Source: Amorphochlora amoebiformis (Eukaryota > Cercozoa > Chlorarachniophyceae). Taken from it: a stretch of DNA of 64,000 nt. Of this stretch, positions 63,964 to 64,000 are shown piece by piece. Position 1 is the first letter of the stretch; each line of letters starts with the position of its first letter. The stretch lies in NCBI GenBank assembly GCA_054601695.1, contig BAAHQB010000025.1:1178001-1242000 (forward strand), given 5' to 3'. Made by a program: the position numbers and the translations under genes. A model generated the notes under the pieces. That model had not been told where the DNA came from and ran no database searches. It saw only the letters and a list, made by a program, of their open reading frames with translations.

Positions 63964-64000
63964 GGCTGGTACAAGGTACGTATATTATGGTCTTTTTTTG

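Overview
This is a eukaryotic nuclear window. It is dominated by (TA)n arrays, with (CT)n/(GA)n, (TG)n and TTA/ATC microsatellites, and at first sight it looks like gene-free satellite DNA. Reading the short islands of complex sequence as exons changes that view. Almost every island is bounded by AG (5') and GT (3'), carries one sensible reading frame, and joins its neighbours with compatible intron phase. Chained this way the window resolves into nine gene models, seven of them cut into mostly 30-160 nt exons separated by TA-rich introns of up to about 2 kb. Conceptual splicing was done by eye; no alignment or transcript was available.

Layout from left to right: (I, minus, 217-6102, runs off the left edge) a histidine phosphatase with the RHG motif. 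(H, minus, 7383-10816) a basic protein of about 260 residues, not recognised. (A, plus, 11129-30053) a gene of about 27 exons encoding a polytopic membrane region followed by a permuted papain-like (YiiX/C92-type) domain. (B, plus, 32673-38729) a type II membrane prolyl-4-hydroxylase-like 2-oxoglutarate/Fe(II) oxygenase with its H-D-H-K site intact. (C, plus, 40189-44880) a small acidic-N-terminus protein, not recognised. (D, minus, 45685-48823) a signal-peptide-bearing, possibly plastid-targeted PDZ-like protein. (E, plus, 49391 to about 59550) a ten-helix DMT/EamA-type transporter. (G, minus, 61301-62681, preceded by an overlapping ORF) a zinc-finger-like protein. (F, plus, 63043-63963) an unrecognised protein with a single 63-bp intron. 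Pairs H/A, D/E and G/F are divergent and C/D is convergent. The genes do not form an obvious pathway.

Organism: the interstitial repeats are CCCTAA/TTAGGG. The gene set (P4H, permuted papain-like protein, DMT transporter, presequence-bearing PDZ protein) fits a protist, perhaps an alga with a complex plastid such as a stramenopile or haptophyte. That placement is inference only.

Two large-scale signals stand out. First, many exon edges, each with its splice site and 10-60 nt of exon, have been copied one to about eight times into the adjacent TA-rich intron, so real splice sites sit beside decoys. Second, telomere-like CCCTAA tracts lie inside introns of at least four of the genes as well as between genes.
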